A stretch of DNA of 64,000 nucleotides. It comes from Mycobacterium sp. DL (GTDB lineage Bacteria; Actinomycetota; Actinomycetes; Mycobacteriales; Mycobacteriaceae). Location: NCBI RefSeq assembly GCF_039729195.1, contig NZ_CP155796.1, positions 248,001 to 312,000 of the forward strand, given 5' to 3'. Numbering within the stretch: the first letter of the stretch is position 1; each line of letters opens with the position of its first letter. Below, one piece after another: positions 54,280 to 62,689 of the stretch. The notes beneath the pieces are model-generated. The model worked only from the letters and a program-made list of their open reading frames with translations. It made no database searches and was not told the DNA's origin. A program made the position numbers and the translations under genes.

Positions 54280-54308
54280 GCCCAAGTTGACACCCGTCAA
54301 CTTGGGCG
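54279..54308. promoter_or_regulatory. Perfect 13-base inverted repeat before fadD4
   Basis: CGCCCAAGTTGAC (54279-54291), four bases ACCC, then GTCAACTTGGGCG (54296-54308). It ends 15 bases before the fadD4 ATG and adjoins the GATGTT repeat. Its half-site differs from GATGTTA, so it may bind another regulator or form a 5' hairpin. Operator function is inferred from symmetry and place. Confidence 0.7.
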
Positions 54309-54323
54309 AAGTAGAGTCTGATC

Positions 54324-55844
54324 ATGCAGATCCGCGACACCGCCGTTGCCACGCCCGACAAGCCTGCGATCGTCATGTACCCGTCCGGGACGGTGGTGAC
54401 GTTCGGCGAACTCGAGGCCCGGGCCAACAGGCTGGCGCACTTCTTCCGGGCCGCGGGTCTGGTCGAGGGGGATGCCGTTGCGATCCTGATGGAGAACAGC
54501 GAGCACATGCACACGGTGATGTGGGCGGCGCGTCGGGCCGGCCTCTACTACGTGCCCATCAACACGCACCTGACCGCCGCCGAGGCGGCCTACATCGTCG
54601 ACAACAGCGCGGCCAAGGCGATCGTCGGCTCGGGCACACTCAAGGACACCCTCGCCGGTCTCGCCGCAGAACTGCCCAAGGGCTTGCCCGCGGTCCTGGT
54701 CATCGCCGACGGCCAACTCGACGGGTGGCAGACCTACCCCGAATGTGTTGCCGATCAACCCGATACACCGATCGCCGACGAGATCGAAGGCGACCTGCTG
54801 CAGTACTCATCGGGTACCACGGGCCGGCCGAAGGGCATCAAACGCGAACTGCCGCACCTGCCTCCGGCCGAAGTGTCCGGCCTGATGGCCGCGCTGGTGT
54901 CGTTCTGGATGCATCCCGACGCCGTCTACCTCAGCCCCGCGCCGCTCTATCACACCGCCCCGTCGGTGTGGTCCATGCAGACGCAGGCCGGTGGCATCAC
55001 GACCGTGGTGATGGAGAAGTTCGACGCCGAGGGGGCGCTGGACGCGATCGCCAAGCACCGCGTCACGCATGGTCAGTTCGTCCCGGTGATGTTCACGCGG
55101 ATGTTGAAACTGCCTGCCGACAAGCGGTTGTCCTACGACGTGTCGAGCCTGGAGAGGGTGATGCACGCGGCCGCCCCGTGCCCGGTGGACATCAAGAAGC
55201 AGATGATCGACTGGTGGGGCCCGATCGTCGACGAGTACTACGCCTCCTCGGAGGCGCACGGGTCCACGCTGATCACCGCCGACGAGTGGCTGGCACACCC
55301 CGGGTCGGTCGGCAGACCGCTGGCCGGCGCACTGCACATCCTCGACGAGGCGGGAAACGAACTGCCCCCCGGCCAGGCCGGCGAGATCTACTTCGAGGGC
55401 GGCTTCGACTTCGAGTACCTCAACGATCCGGGCAAGACCGCCTCGTCCCGCGATGCGCGTGGCTGGAAGACGGTGGGCGACATCGGTTATGTCGACGAGG
55501 AGGGATATCTCTACCTCACCGACCGCAGGCATCACATGATCATTTCCGGCGGGGTGAACATCTATCCGCAGGAGGCCGAGAACCTGCTCGTCACCCACCC
55601 GAAGGTGATGGACGCCGCGGTCTTCGGCATCCCCGACGACGAGATGGGCCAGAGCGTCAAAGCTGCGGTGCAGACCGTCGATCCCGCCGACGCCACCGAC
55701 AGCTTTGCCGATGAGCTGATCACGTGGCTGCGAGACCGGTTGGCGCACTACAAATGTCCGCGCTCGATCTCGTTCGAGGCGCAGCTCCCGCGCACCGACA
55801 CCGGCAAGCTGTACAAGCAGGAGCTGATCAAGAAGTACTCGTGA
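54324..55844 (+). CDS. fadD4: Fatty-acyl-CoA ligase FadD4
   Basis: 506 residues. An ANL-superfamily enzyme that activates an acid with ATP and coenzyme A. Motifs: YSSGTTGRPKGIKR (ATP loop, residues about 158-171), EYYASSEAHG, GWKTVGDIGYVDEEGYLYLTDR and the hinge DRRHHMIISGGVNIYPQE, with catalytic Lys in KLYKQELIKKYS near the end. It matches Rv0214 in sequence type and neighbourhood. It is coupled to the enoyl-CoA hydratase by GTGA, so activation and hydration may act on the same substrate. Confidence 0.93.
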   Translation: MQIRDTAVATPDKPAIVMYPSGTVVTFGELEARANRLAHFFRAAGLVEGDAVAILMENSEHMHTVMWAARRAGLYYVPINTHLTAAEAAYIVDNSAAKAIVGSGTLKDTLAGLAAELPKGLPAVLVIADGQLDGWQTYPECVADQPDTPIADEIEGDLLQYSSGTTGRPKGIKRELPHLPPAEVSGLMAALVSFWMHPDAVYLSPAPLYHTAPSVWSMQTQAGGITTVVMEKFDAEGALDAIAKHRVTHGQFVPVMFTRMLKLPADKRLSYDVSSLERVMHAAAPCPVDIKKQMIDWWGPIVDEYYASSEAHGSTLITADEWLAHPGSVGRPLAGALHILDEAGNELPPGQAGEIYFEGGFDFEYLNDPGKTASSRDARGWKTVGDIGYVDEEGYLYLTDRRHHMIISGGVNIYPQEAENLLVTHPKVMDAAVFGIPDDEMGQSVKAAVQTVDPADATDSFADELITWLRDRLAHYKCPRSISFEAQLPRTDTGKLYKQELIKKYS

Positions 55845-56755
55845 CCAACCAGAATGAAGTCGAACTCGCCGGAGGGGTGATCGTCGCGATCGGATCTCCC
55901 TCCGATGAAGCGACTCTCACCCTCACCGAGGCGCCCTCGGCCGACCGTCGGGTGGTGACCGTCGAATCGGTGCCCGACGCGGTTGCCGAGCTAACCGAAC
56001 GCTGCCGACGATGGCCGCAGGCCGCGGCCGTGTGTGACGACGTGTTGCGCGCCCTTGACCCGAAAGGGCCGACCTTCGCCGGGATCGTCACCGAATCGTT
56101 GGGGTACTCGACGCTGCAGTCCGGCGCGGAGTTCGGGCGCTGGCTCGCCGAACGCGGGCCGGCACACGTCCCAGAGATTCCGAATCCCGTTGAGGTGCAA
56201 CGCGTCGGCGACTGTCTGCTGATCAGGTTCAACCGGCCGCAGCGTCACAACGCATTCTCCACCGATGCGCGGGCGGCGCTGCTGGAGGCGTTGGAGGTCG
56301 CCCGGCTGGACCCGTCGATCAGCGAGGTGGTGCTGTCGGGCAACGGTCCGTCATTCTGCAGCGGGGGAGATCTCGCCGAGTTCGGGACCTTCGCCGACCC
56401 CGCGGCCGCGCACCTGGCCCGCACCCGGCACAGCCCCGCTCTGGCACTCGACGAGATCACCGCGCGACTCAGCCGTACCTGCTGTGCTGACGTTCACGGG
56501 CAGGTGCAGGGCAGCGGGCTGGAGATGGCCGCGTTCTGCGGCTGGGTGCGGTGTCATCCGGATGCGGTGCTCGGGCTGCCGGAACTCCGCCTGGGTCTGA
56601 TCCCCGGAGCCGGCGGCACCGTGAGCATCACCCGGCGCATCGGCCGTTGGCGCACCGCCTATCTGGTGCTGTCCGGTCGCTCGATCGATCCGCAGACCGC
56701 GTTGAGGTGGGGTCTGGTCGACGAGGTCAGCGCTGACGTGCCGGTCGGACGATGA
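55841..56755 (+). CDS. Enoyl-CoA hydratase/isomerase family protein
   Basis: 304 residues from GTG 55841 overlapping the fadD4 stop. The crotonase fold begins near residue 110: VGDCLLIRFNRPQRHNAFS, the oxyanion-hole loop GNGPSFCSGGDLAEFG and GQVQGSGLEMAAFCGWVRC, then GLIPGAGGT. About 105 extra N-terminal residues of unknown role precede it. GLE-x-A replaces parts of the usual two-Glu active site, so hydratase versus isomerase is open. The last 29 bases overlap the convergent SDR gene. Confidence 0.88.
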   Translation: MTNQNEVELAGGVIVAIGSPSDEATLTLTEAPSADRRVVTVESVPDAVAELTERCRRWPQAAAVCDDVLRALDPKGPTFAGIVTESLGYSTLQSGAEFGRWLAERGPAHVPEIPNPVEVQRVGDCLLIRFNRPQRHNAFSTDARAALLEALEVARLDPSISEVVLSGNGPSFCSGGDLAEFGTFADPAAAHLARTRHSPALALDEITARLSRTCCADVHGQVQGSGLEMAAFCGWVRCHPDAVLGLPELRLGLIPGAGGTVSITRRIGRWRTAYLVLSGRSIDPQTALRWGLVDEVSADVPVGR

Positions 56756-57461
56756 CCTCGTTGACGTCGACCTCGGCCGGTTCGCCGATCGCATAGGCGA
56801 TGGCGCGCGCGATCGCTTCGGGCGGGATCGCGTCGGCGCGGTAGTCGCGCATGGCCTCCGCGGCGATGGGATCGGTGATGGTTCCGGCGAGTTCGGACTC
56901 GACCACTCCCGGGGAGATGGTCGTGACCCGGATCGACGGGTCCACCTCCTGACGCAACCCCTCGGTGATCGCCCATGCGGCGTGCTTGGTGGCGCAGTAC
57001 ACCGCACCCGTCGGCACCACCTCGTGCGCCCCGACCGAGGCCACGGTGACGAAGTGTCCGCCACCCCCGCGTCGGAAGTGCGGCAGCGCGGCGGCGATGC
57101 CGTGCAGCAATCCGCGGACGTTGACGTCGATCATGGCGTCCCACTGATCGACCAGCAGTGCGTCCAGCCGGGACAGCGGCATCACCCCGGCGTTGTTGAC
57201 GAGGACATCCACGCGGCCGTGGGTCGCCACGGCGTCGTCGACGAACGCGGCCGTGTCTGCCCGGTCGGTGACGTCGAGTCGGCGCACCGACAGGCTGCCA
57301 CCGGGCTGTTCGCCGTCGACGGCATCGGCGAGAGCCGCCAGTTTGTCCTCCCGACGGGCGCCGGCGACAACGTGGTGGCCCGCGCGCACCAGGTGGACGG
57401 CGACGGCGGCGCCGATACCGCTGCTGGCACCGGTGATGAGAACGATCTTCGGTTCGGTCAT
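56727..57461 (-). CDS. Short-chain dehydrogenase/reductase
   Basis: 244 residues from ATG 57459-57461 (MTEPKIVLITGASSGIG); a longer frame adds 16 residues. NAD(P) motif TGASSGIG, NNAGVM, catalytic VASVGAHEV and Tyr-x-x-x-Lys in VYCATKHAAWAI. C-terminal AEVDVNEVIVRP is typical of the YdfG-like or SDR-type oxidoreductases often paired with regulators. It is divergent from the XRE regulator across 86 bases. Confidence 0.92.
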   Translation of the reverse strand: MTEPKIVLITGASSGIGAAVAVHLVRAGHHVVAGARREDKLAALADAVDGEQPGGSLSVRRLDVTDRADTAAFVDDAVATHGRVDVLVNNAGVMPLSRLDALLVDQWDAMIDVNVRGLLHGIAAALPHFRRGGGGHFVTVASVGAHEVVPTGAVYCATKHAAWAITEGLRQEVDPSIRVTTISPGVVESELAGTITDPIAAEAMRDYRADAIPPEAIARAIAYAIGEPAEVDVNEVIVRPARQR

Positions 57462-57547
57462 GAGGCCAGCGTCTGCTGCCGCGGCCCGTACAACCAGGGT
57501 GGATCGCACCCCTGTCAGGGGCTCGTGTCGGTGTTTAGGCTGGAATC

Positions 57548-58384
57548 GTGGCCGAACTGGGTGAGTACCTGAAGAGTCGACGGGCCGCGGTCGGCCCTGG
57601 CGATGTGGGTCTGATCAGCACGGGTGTCCGCCGGGTGCAGGGACTGCGCCGCGAGGAGGTGGCGCTGCTGGCCGGGGTCAGCGTCGACTACTACGGCCGC
57701 CTGGAGCAGGGCCGCGAGCGGTCGCCGTCGGTCCAGGTGCTCGAGTCGCTCGCGGCCGCACTCCGCCTCGACGACGACGGCCGCAGCCACCTGTTCCGGC
57801 TGGCCGGACTGGCGCCACGGTCCCAGCACAGCCACGTGTCCGACCGGGTGGATCCGGCGCTGCTGCGGTTGATGGAGGCGTGGCCGGACAATCCGGCGCT
57901 GGTCTACAACCGCGCGTACGACATCCTGGCCGCCAACCCGCTGGCATCGGCCCTGTTCGGGGAACTGGGCGCGGTGGGCAACCTGATGCTGCTGGTGTTC
58001 ACCGACCCGCGCGCACGCGACTTCTACGCCGACTGGCCCGGGATCGCGGAGAACTCGGTCGCCGGATTCCGGATGGCCTACGGCGCTGCCCCCGAAGATC
58101 CCCGCACCCGGGCCGTGCTCGCTGAACTGCTGAACACGAGCGGGGAATTCACGGCCCTCTGGGAGCGCCGCGACGCACGCCGGAAGTCGCTGGCGGAGAA
58201 GACGTTCTGTCATCCTGAGGTCGGGCGTATCACACTGAGCATGCAGACGTTCGACGTGCGTTCCGCGCCGGGGCAGGAACTTGTGGTCTACGACGCGCCG
58301 CCGGGCAGCCCCAGCGGTGATGCGCTGAAGATGCTCGGCAGCATCGCCGCGACCACACGTCACGCTCAGGGCCGCAACATCTGA
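57548..58384 (+). CDS. XRE-family regulator with MmyB-type ligand domain
   Basis: 278 residues from GTG 57548. The N-terminal HTH is RRVQGLRREEVALLAGVSVDYYGRLEQGRERSPS (as LRREEVALLAGVSVDYYGRL), followed by a PAS-like MmyB domain (NPALVYNRAYDILAANPLASALFG, RDARRKSLAEKTFCHPEVG, LSMQTFDVRSAPGQELVVYDAPPGS). Such regulators are commonly divergent from an SDR or other oxidoreductase they control. Here the SDR at 57461 fits. The ligand is unknown, possibly a fatty acid. Confidence 0.93.
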   Translation: MAELGEYLKSRRAAVGPGDVGLISTGVRRVQGLRREEVALLAGVSVDYYGRLEQGRERSPSVQVLESLAAALRLDDDGRSHLFRLAGLAPRSQHSHVSDRVDPALLRLMEAWPDNPALVYNRAYDILAANPLASALFGELGAVGNLMLLVFTDPRARDFYADWPGIAENSVAGFRMAYGAAPEDPRTRAVLAELLNTSGEFTALWERRDARRKSLAEKTFCHPEVGRITLSMQTFDVRSAPGQELVVYDAPPGSPSGDALKMLGSIAATTRHAQGRNI

Positions 58385-58409
58385 GCGGGTCGTCGTCACC
58401 GACAATGGT

Positions 58410-59528
58410 GTGGTGACGCCCGTGGCCGTTCCCACCGCAGTGCTCGCGCAGGCATGTGAATCTGCCCGGGCCCTGGGGTCACTGGCGGGGATCGACGTCG
58501 ACGCCGAGGAGTTGCTCGGCGGCCGCGCGGTCCTGCTCGGCCTCGAGAGCCACGGCCGGGTGTCGGCGGGCGGGGCGTCCCGACTGATGGCCGGAGGCGG
58601 CGACTGGTGTGCGCTGACCCTGTCCCGGCCCGACGACATCGGCGCCGTGCCCGCCCTGATCGAATCCGACGAGATCGCCGATGATCCGTGGCCGATGATC
58701 GAGCGGCGGGTGCGCACCGTCGGGGCGTCGGCCTTTGCCGAACGGGCCCGACTGCTCGGACTGCCCGCCGGTGTGCTCGGCGAAACCGTCACTGCCGCAA
58801 CGGTTATGCGACACCTGGGTGGTCGGGCCGTCCCGGCACCCCTGTCTGATCTGCTGGTCGCCGACCTGTCGTCGATGTGGGCAGGCCCGCTGTGCGCGCA
58901 GTTGCTGGCCCGTGCCGGGGCGACGGTCGTCAAAGTCGAAAGTGCCGCCCGCCCCGACGGAACCCGAACCGGTCCGGCGACGTTCTTCGACTGGATCAAC
59001 GGCGGAAAGCTCTCCTACAGAGCCGATTTTGCTGCTCTCGACGGTCTGATACGACTGCTGGCCGCAGCCGACGTGGTGATCGAGTCCTCGCGTCCCGCAG
59101 CGCTGGCACGGCGCGGTCTCGGCCCTACCGACGTCCCCGCCCGGGACGGCCGGATCTGGCTGCGCATCACCGGACACGGCGCCGAGGGACAGCGCGCCGA
59201 CTGGGTGGCGTTCGGCGACGACGCGGCGGTGTCGGGGGGACTCGTCGCCGGCGCGTCGAACGCACCGGTGTTCTGCGGGGACGCGATCGCCGACCCGCTG
59301 ACGGGCATTCATGCGGCACACGCCCTGATGGAGTCGCGGGCCCGAGGTGGAGGCGAGATCGTCGAGATCGCGATGTCGGCCGTGGCCGCAGCGTACGCCC
59401 AGCTGGACCGCGGAGACCAAAAGGCCTGCACCACAGCGCCGTTGACGAACTATCGGGCTTCGCCACTCGGATCGGACAACGTCCTGGTGGACCGCCTGGT
59501 GGCGCAACGGAACGTCGCCTCATGTTGA
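58410..59528 (+). CDS. Family III CoA-transferase (CaiB/BaiF-like)
   Basis: 372 residues from GTG 58410 (a second GTG follows immediately). The CaiB core is seen in PLSDLLVADLSSMWAGPLCAQLLARAGATVVKVES and FFDWINGGKLSYR and GDAIADPLTGIHAAHAL. The first 140 residues are an unusual helical/beta extension that resembles a second, degenerate CaiB half. The catalytic Asp of the family may be in GDAIADPLTG. Its last bases overlap the start of the amidohydrolase. Confidence 0.85.
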   Translation: MVTPVAVPTAVLAQACESARALGSLAGIDVDAEELLGGRAVLLGLESHGRVSAGGASRLMAGGGDWCALTLSRPDDIGAVPALIESDEIADDPWPMIERRVRTVGASAFAERARLLGLPAGVLGETVTAATVMRHLGGRAVPAPLSDLLVADLSSMWAGPLCAQLLARAGATVVKVESAARPDGTRTGPATFFDWINGGKLSYRADFAALDGLIRLLAAADVVIESSRPAALARRGLGPTDVPARDGRIWLRITGHGAEGQRADWVAFGDDAAVSGGLVAGASNAPVFCGDAIADPLTGIHAAHALMESRARGGGEIVEIAMSAVAAAYAQLDRGDQKACTTAPLTNYRASPLGSDNVLVDRLVAQRNVASC

Positions 59529-60826
59529 TCCGGCGGGCGAGGCTGCTCGACGGGACGGCGACCGACATCCGTGTCGGCGACCGGGTCGCCGAGGTGGCCG
59601 ACGGTCTGACTCCGAAGCGCGGTGAGGCCGTCTACGACGCCGCCGGTGGCACCGTGATTCCCGGACTGCACGATCACCACGTGCACCTGCGGGCGGCCGC
59701 CGCAGCTCTGCACTCGGTCCGGGTGGGCCCTGACGAAGTCCGCGGCAGACAGGACCTCGCCCGGGTACTCGCCGGCGCCGGCGTCGGAGAGGACGGCTGG
59801 ATCCGCGCCGTCGGGTATCACGAGTCGGCGGCCGGACTGCTGGACCGTGGCGTGCTCGACGAGGTGTGCCCCACCGTTCCGCTGCGGGTGCAGCACCGCA
59901 GCGGAGTGCAGTGGACGCTGAACTCGGCCGGGCTGACGCGCCTCGGTCTGGGCGACCATCCCGACGGTCGGCTGCGCAGCGCCGACGGCAGCTGGTCGTC
60001 GACGCTGCTGCGCGGCGAACCGAGCCTGGCGGAGATCGGCGCGCGGTTGAGTCGGCACGGGGTCACCGGCGTCACCGACGCCACCCCCGATCTAGAGGGC
60101 CGCGACGTCGAAGGTCTGCAGGATGCGCACCGGCGGGGCGAGCTGCGACAGAGGGTGCACTTCCTGGCGCCCGGGAAGCGGATCCTGCACGACGACGACC
60201 TCGACCTCGAGGGTCTGATCCGATGGATCAGTGACAGGCATGCCGCGGGCGGGCCGGTCGCGCTGCACTGTGTGACGGCCGCGCAACTGGTGGTGACGTT
60301 GGAGGCGCTGCGCTGCGCCGGCCGCCACCCCCTCGACCGCATCGAGCACGCGGCCGTGGTGCCCGACGCCAACCTGTCCGACCTCGCGGCCAGCGGAGCG
60401 ACGGTGGTCACCCAGCCGAACTTCGTCGCCGAGCGCGGCGACCAGTACCGGGTCGACGTCCCCGCGGGCGAACACCACGAGCTGTGGCGGGTGGCGTCAC
60501 TGCGGCGGGCGGGCGTGCCCGTCGCCCTGTCGACGGATGCACCCTTCGGTGAGGCCGACCCCTGGGCCGCGATGCGGGCCGCTGTGCACCGCCGCAGCGC
60601 GTCGGGCGCGATACTCGGTGAGGCCGAATGTGTCTCCGCGCGTGAGGCATTGACGATGTTCCTCGGCGAGGCGGACCGCCCCGCAGTGCCCCGCGGTGTG
60701 GAAGCCGGTGCACCCGGTGACCTCTGTGTCCTGTCGGCCGCACCGACCGAGACGCTGGGTGAACTGGACGCGGCCATGGTGGCGGCCACCATCATTGCCG
60801 GTGAGTTGGTCTTCGAGAGGCCCTGA
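59522..60826 (+). CDS. Amidohydrolase (YtcJ-like)
   Basis: 434 residues from ATG 59522, overlapping the CoA-transferase stop by seven bases. Metal site HDHHVHL near residue 45, a helical insert, HCVTAAQL, DRIEHAAVVPD, VVTQPNFVAERGDQ and the late STDAPFGEADPWAAM. These fit the amidohydrolase-3/YtcJ group that hydrolyses amides or related bonds. The substrate is unknown; its coupling to a CoA-transferase suggests a catabolic pathway for an unusual acid. Confidence 0.88.
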   Translation: MLIRRARLLDGTATDIRVGDRVAEVADGLTPKRGEAVYDAAGGTVIPGLHDHHVHLRAAAAALHSVRVGPDEVRGRQDLARVLAGAGVGEDGWIRAVGYHESAAGLLDRGVLDEVCPTVPLRVQHRSGVQWTLNSAGLTRLGLGDHPDGRLRSADGSWSSTLLRGEPSLAEIGARLSRHGVTGVTDATPDLEGRDVEGLQDAHRRGELRQRVHFLAPGKRILHDDDLDLEGLIRWISDRHAAGGPVALHCVTAAQLVVTLEALRCAGRHPLDRIEHAAVVPDANLSDLAASGATVVTQPNFVAERGDQYRVDVPAGEHHELWRVASLRRAGVPVALSTDAPFGEADPWAAMRAAVHRRSASGAILGEAECVSAREALTMFLGEADRPAVPRGVEAGAPGDLCVLSAAPTETLGELDAAMVAATIIAGELVFERP

Positions 60827-61389
60827 GCCCGTTCACGTGCTGGCCTTGGACACCCGCGACGGACGCATCGGCAAAACTGTCTGTAGCCGCGAGCCATGCC
60901 CGCCACGACGGCACCACCCGGGGGCGTCTATCGGTATGGCAAACCACGGCAACCGTCCGGGCTCGTCCCGGTGGATGAGTTCTGAGACCTGGCCGTTCGG
61001 GAGCGCCGGACGCTGGATGTCTTCGCCATGGCGGATACCAGAGGATGAAAAACTCCGGCCGGTGTGGCGGTGATCATCCAGTTGATATGGGCATTTTCTT
61101 GGCTATCTGTTCAGGATCGGCACCTCCCCGTCCTCCCGGCACCCCGGTGCGGCCCATGGTCGCGGGCGAGCGACGACCGGCTGTGGTGTGAATGCGGGTG
61201 CCGCGTCGCCGGGGAATGCGGCAGTTCGTCAGCTCGACACGACTCAGTAGTCAGCAACACGCGATGGGGCTTTCAGTATCGTGAGATGTGAGTCACAATG
61301 AGGGGTGACCGGTCGACAACCAGCAAACTGCGCTCCCAGTTTGTCGTCCGTCGGAGCGTCGGGGGAAGACTTCGTTAGGGGAATCAACA
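60827..61389. other. 563-base intergenic region before the PE-PPE-domain gene
   Basis: I see no convincing gene here. Two short open frames (60696-61073 and 61064-61291, plus strand) have no recognisable domain and poor composition. A symmetric TGTGAGTCACA is at 61287-61297, 93 bases before the next start, and AGGGGAATC precedes the ATG. The rest is unassigned and probably holds the promoter of the secreted protein. Confidence 0.55.
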
Positions 61390-62688
61390 ATGGGTAGCTC
61401 GTCACAGTTGTCTCAGGACTTCTCGGACCGGGATCTGTCCCGGTCCGCCAACCAGTCGCGCAGATTCAAGCGGGGAGCGATCGAGCTGGCCGTGTGCGGG
61501 GCTCTGCTGCCGCTCGTCGCCGTGCCGACCGCAGGTGCTGCTGCGGTGCCCCCGGTGCCGAGTCCTGCCACCGTGTTGACCATCTTTCCCTGGGAAGGGT
61601 CCATGGAAGATGAGCTTCAAGGGTCGCTGTGCCAATCGCCCAACAACTGCGTCCCGATCGATCAGTTCCTCTGGGACCCGAATGGCATCGCGACCATCGA
61701 GACAACCATCGACACCACGCCCGGCACCAAGGTCGTGTTCTCCTACAGCGAGGGGGCTCGGTCGGTGGCGGACTGGATGCAGGAGCATGCCGACGACCCC
61801 GATGCCCCCTCGCCGGATGAGTTGTCGTTCGTCGTGATCGGCAATCCCACTCGAGCCTATGGTGGCTCCGACCGTCAGGTGATGCCGGAAACCCAATACC
61901 AGGTGATCGACATATCGCGCCAGTACGACACCGCCTCCGACTTCCCCGACAATCCGTTCAACTTGCTGGCCCTGCTCAACTCTTTGGCCGCGTTCACGGT
62001 CATCCACACCGATTACGAGGACGTGGACATGCACGATCCGGCCAACATCGTGTGGAAGGAGGGGAACACGACCTACGTCTTCGTGCCGACCGAGAACCTG
62101 CCGCTGCTCGAGCCGCTGCGTCGACTGGGGCTCACGGACTTGGCCGACGCCCTCAACGGACCGCTGAAAGAAATCGTGGAACGAGGCTACGACCGGTCGT
62201 ATCTGCCGACGGACGAGGACGAACCGCCGAGCGTCGCCGTGCTGTCTGCCCCGCTGGGTTCCGACCAGGCGGAGCCTGATGCCGTGCGCGCAAGCCGGAC
62301 GCCGGAGACAGCTGACCCTGCTTCATCTTCGGCCGAACCGAAGTCCGGACAGCAGGATGTTGACCGCAACAACACGGGCGCAACCGATACGGTCGCCGCG
62401 ACGTCACCATCGGATGCGACCGACGACGCGGATGTTGAAGCGCCGCCCACCTCCGGGTCTCGCGAAAGCGACGAGAACCGTGACGATGCGGACGAGACGG
62501 CTGAGGCGACTGCCGCGTCCGACACCGAGCAGGAATCGGAAGCGGCCAGCAGTCGCAAGAGGGTGCGTGTCGGTGCGGACACGGACGACGCGACGGCAAA
62601 GGGTGAAGACCGGGATGGGTCGTCGTCCGGCGCCGACAGCGACGGAGCCGCCGATAGCGATAAAGCCGCCGACAGTGACAGCGACTGA
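61390..62688 (+). CDS. Secreted PE-PPE-domain serine hydrolase with acidic tail
   Basis: 432 residues. A twin-charged N-terminus (QSRRFKRGAIELAV) leads into a hydrophobic segment with cleavage about GAAA-VPP (residue 56). The PE-PPE (PF08237-type) alpha/beta-hydrolase part has LTIFPWEGSMEDELQG, the nucleophile Ser120 in FSYSEGARSV, then VVIGNPTRAYGG and FTVIHTDYEDVDMHDP, where the Asp and His may complete the triad. From residue 290 the chain is Asp/Ser/Glu/Ala-rich and disordered. No PE or PPE leader is present, so it belongs to the stand-alone secreted type. Confidence 0.88.
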   Translation: MGSSSQLSQDFSDRDLSRSANQSRRFKRGAIELAVCGALLPLVAVPTAGAAAVPPVPSPATVLTIFPWEGSMEDELQGSLCQSPNNCVPIDQFLWDPNGIATIETTIDTTPGTKVVFSYSEGARSVADWMQEHADDPDAPSPDELSFVVIGNPTRAYGGSDRQVMPETQYQVIDISRQYDTASDFPDNPFNLLALLNSLAAFTVIHTDYEDVDMHDPANIVWKEGNTTYVFVPTENLPLLEPLRRLGLTDLADALNGPLKEIVERGYDRSYLPTDEDEPPSVAVLSAPLGSDQAEPDAVRASRTPETADPASSSAEPKSGQQDVDRNNTGATDTVAATSPSDATDDADVEAPPTSGSRESDENRDDADETAEATAASDTEQESEAASSRKRVRVGADTDDATAKGEDRDGSSSGADSDGAADSDKAADSDSD

Positions 62689-62689
62689 A

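Noticed and set aside
61064..61291. 75-codon open frame on the plus strand
   Set aside because: No domain, no ribosome site that stands out, and Cys/Trp/Ser-rich translation; probably chance.
61287..61297. TGTGAGTCACA palindrome as a CRP/FNR-type site
   Set aside because: The known CRP-like consensus has a six-base spacer; here it is one base, so I do not call it a site.
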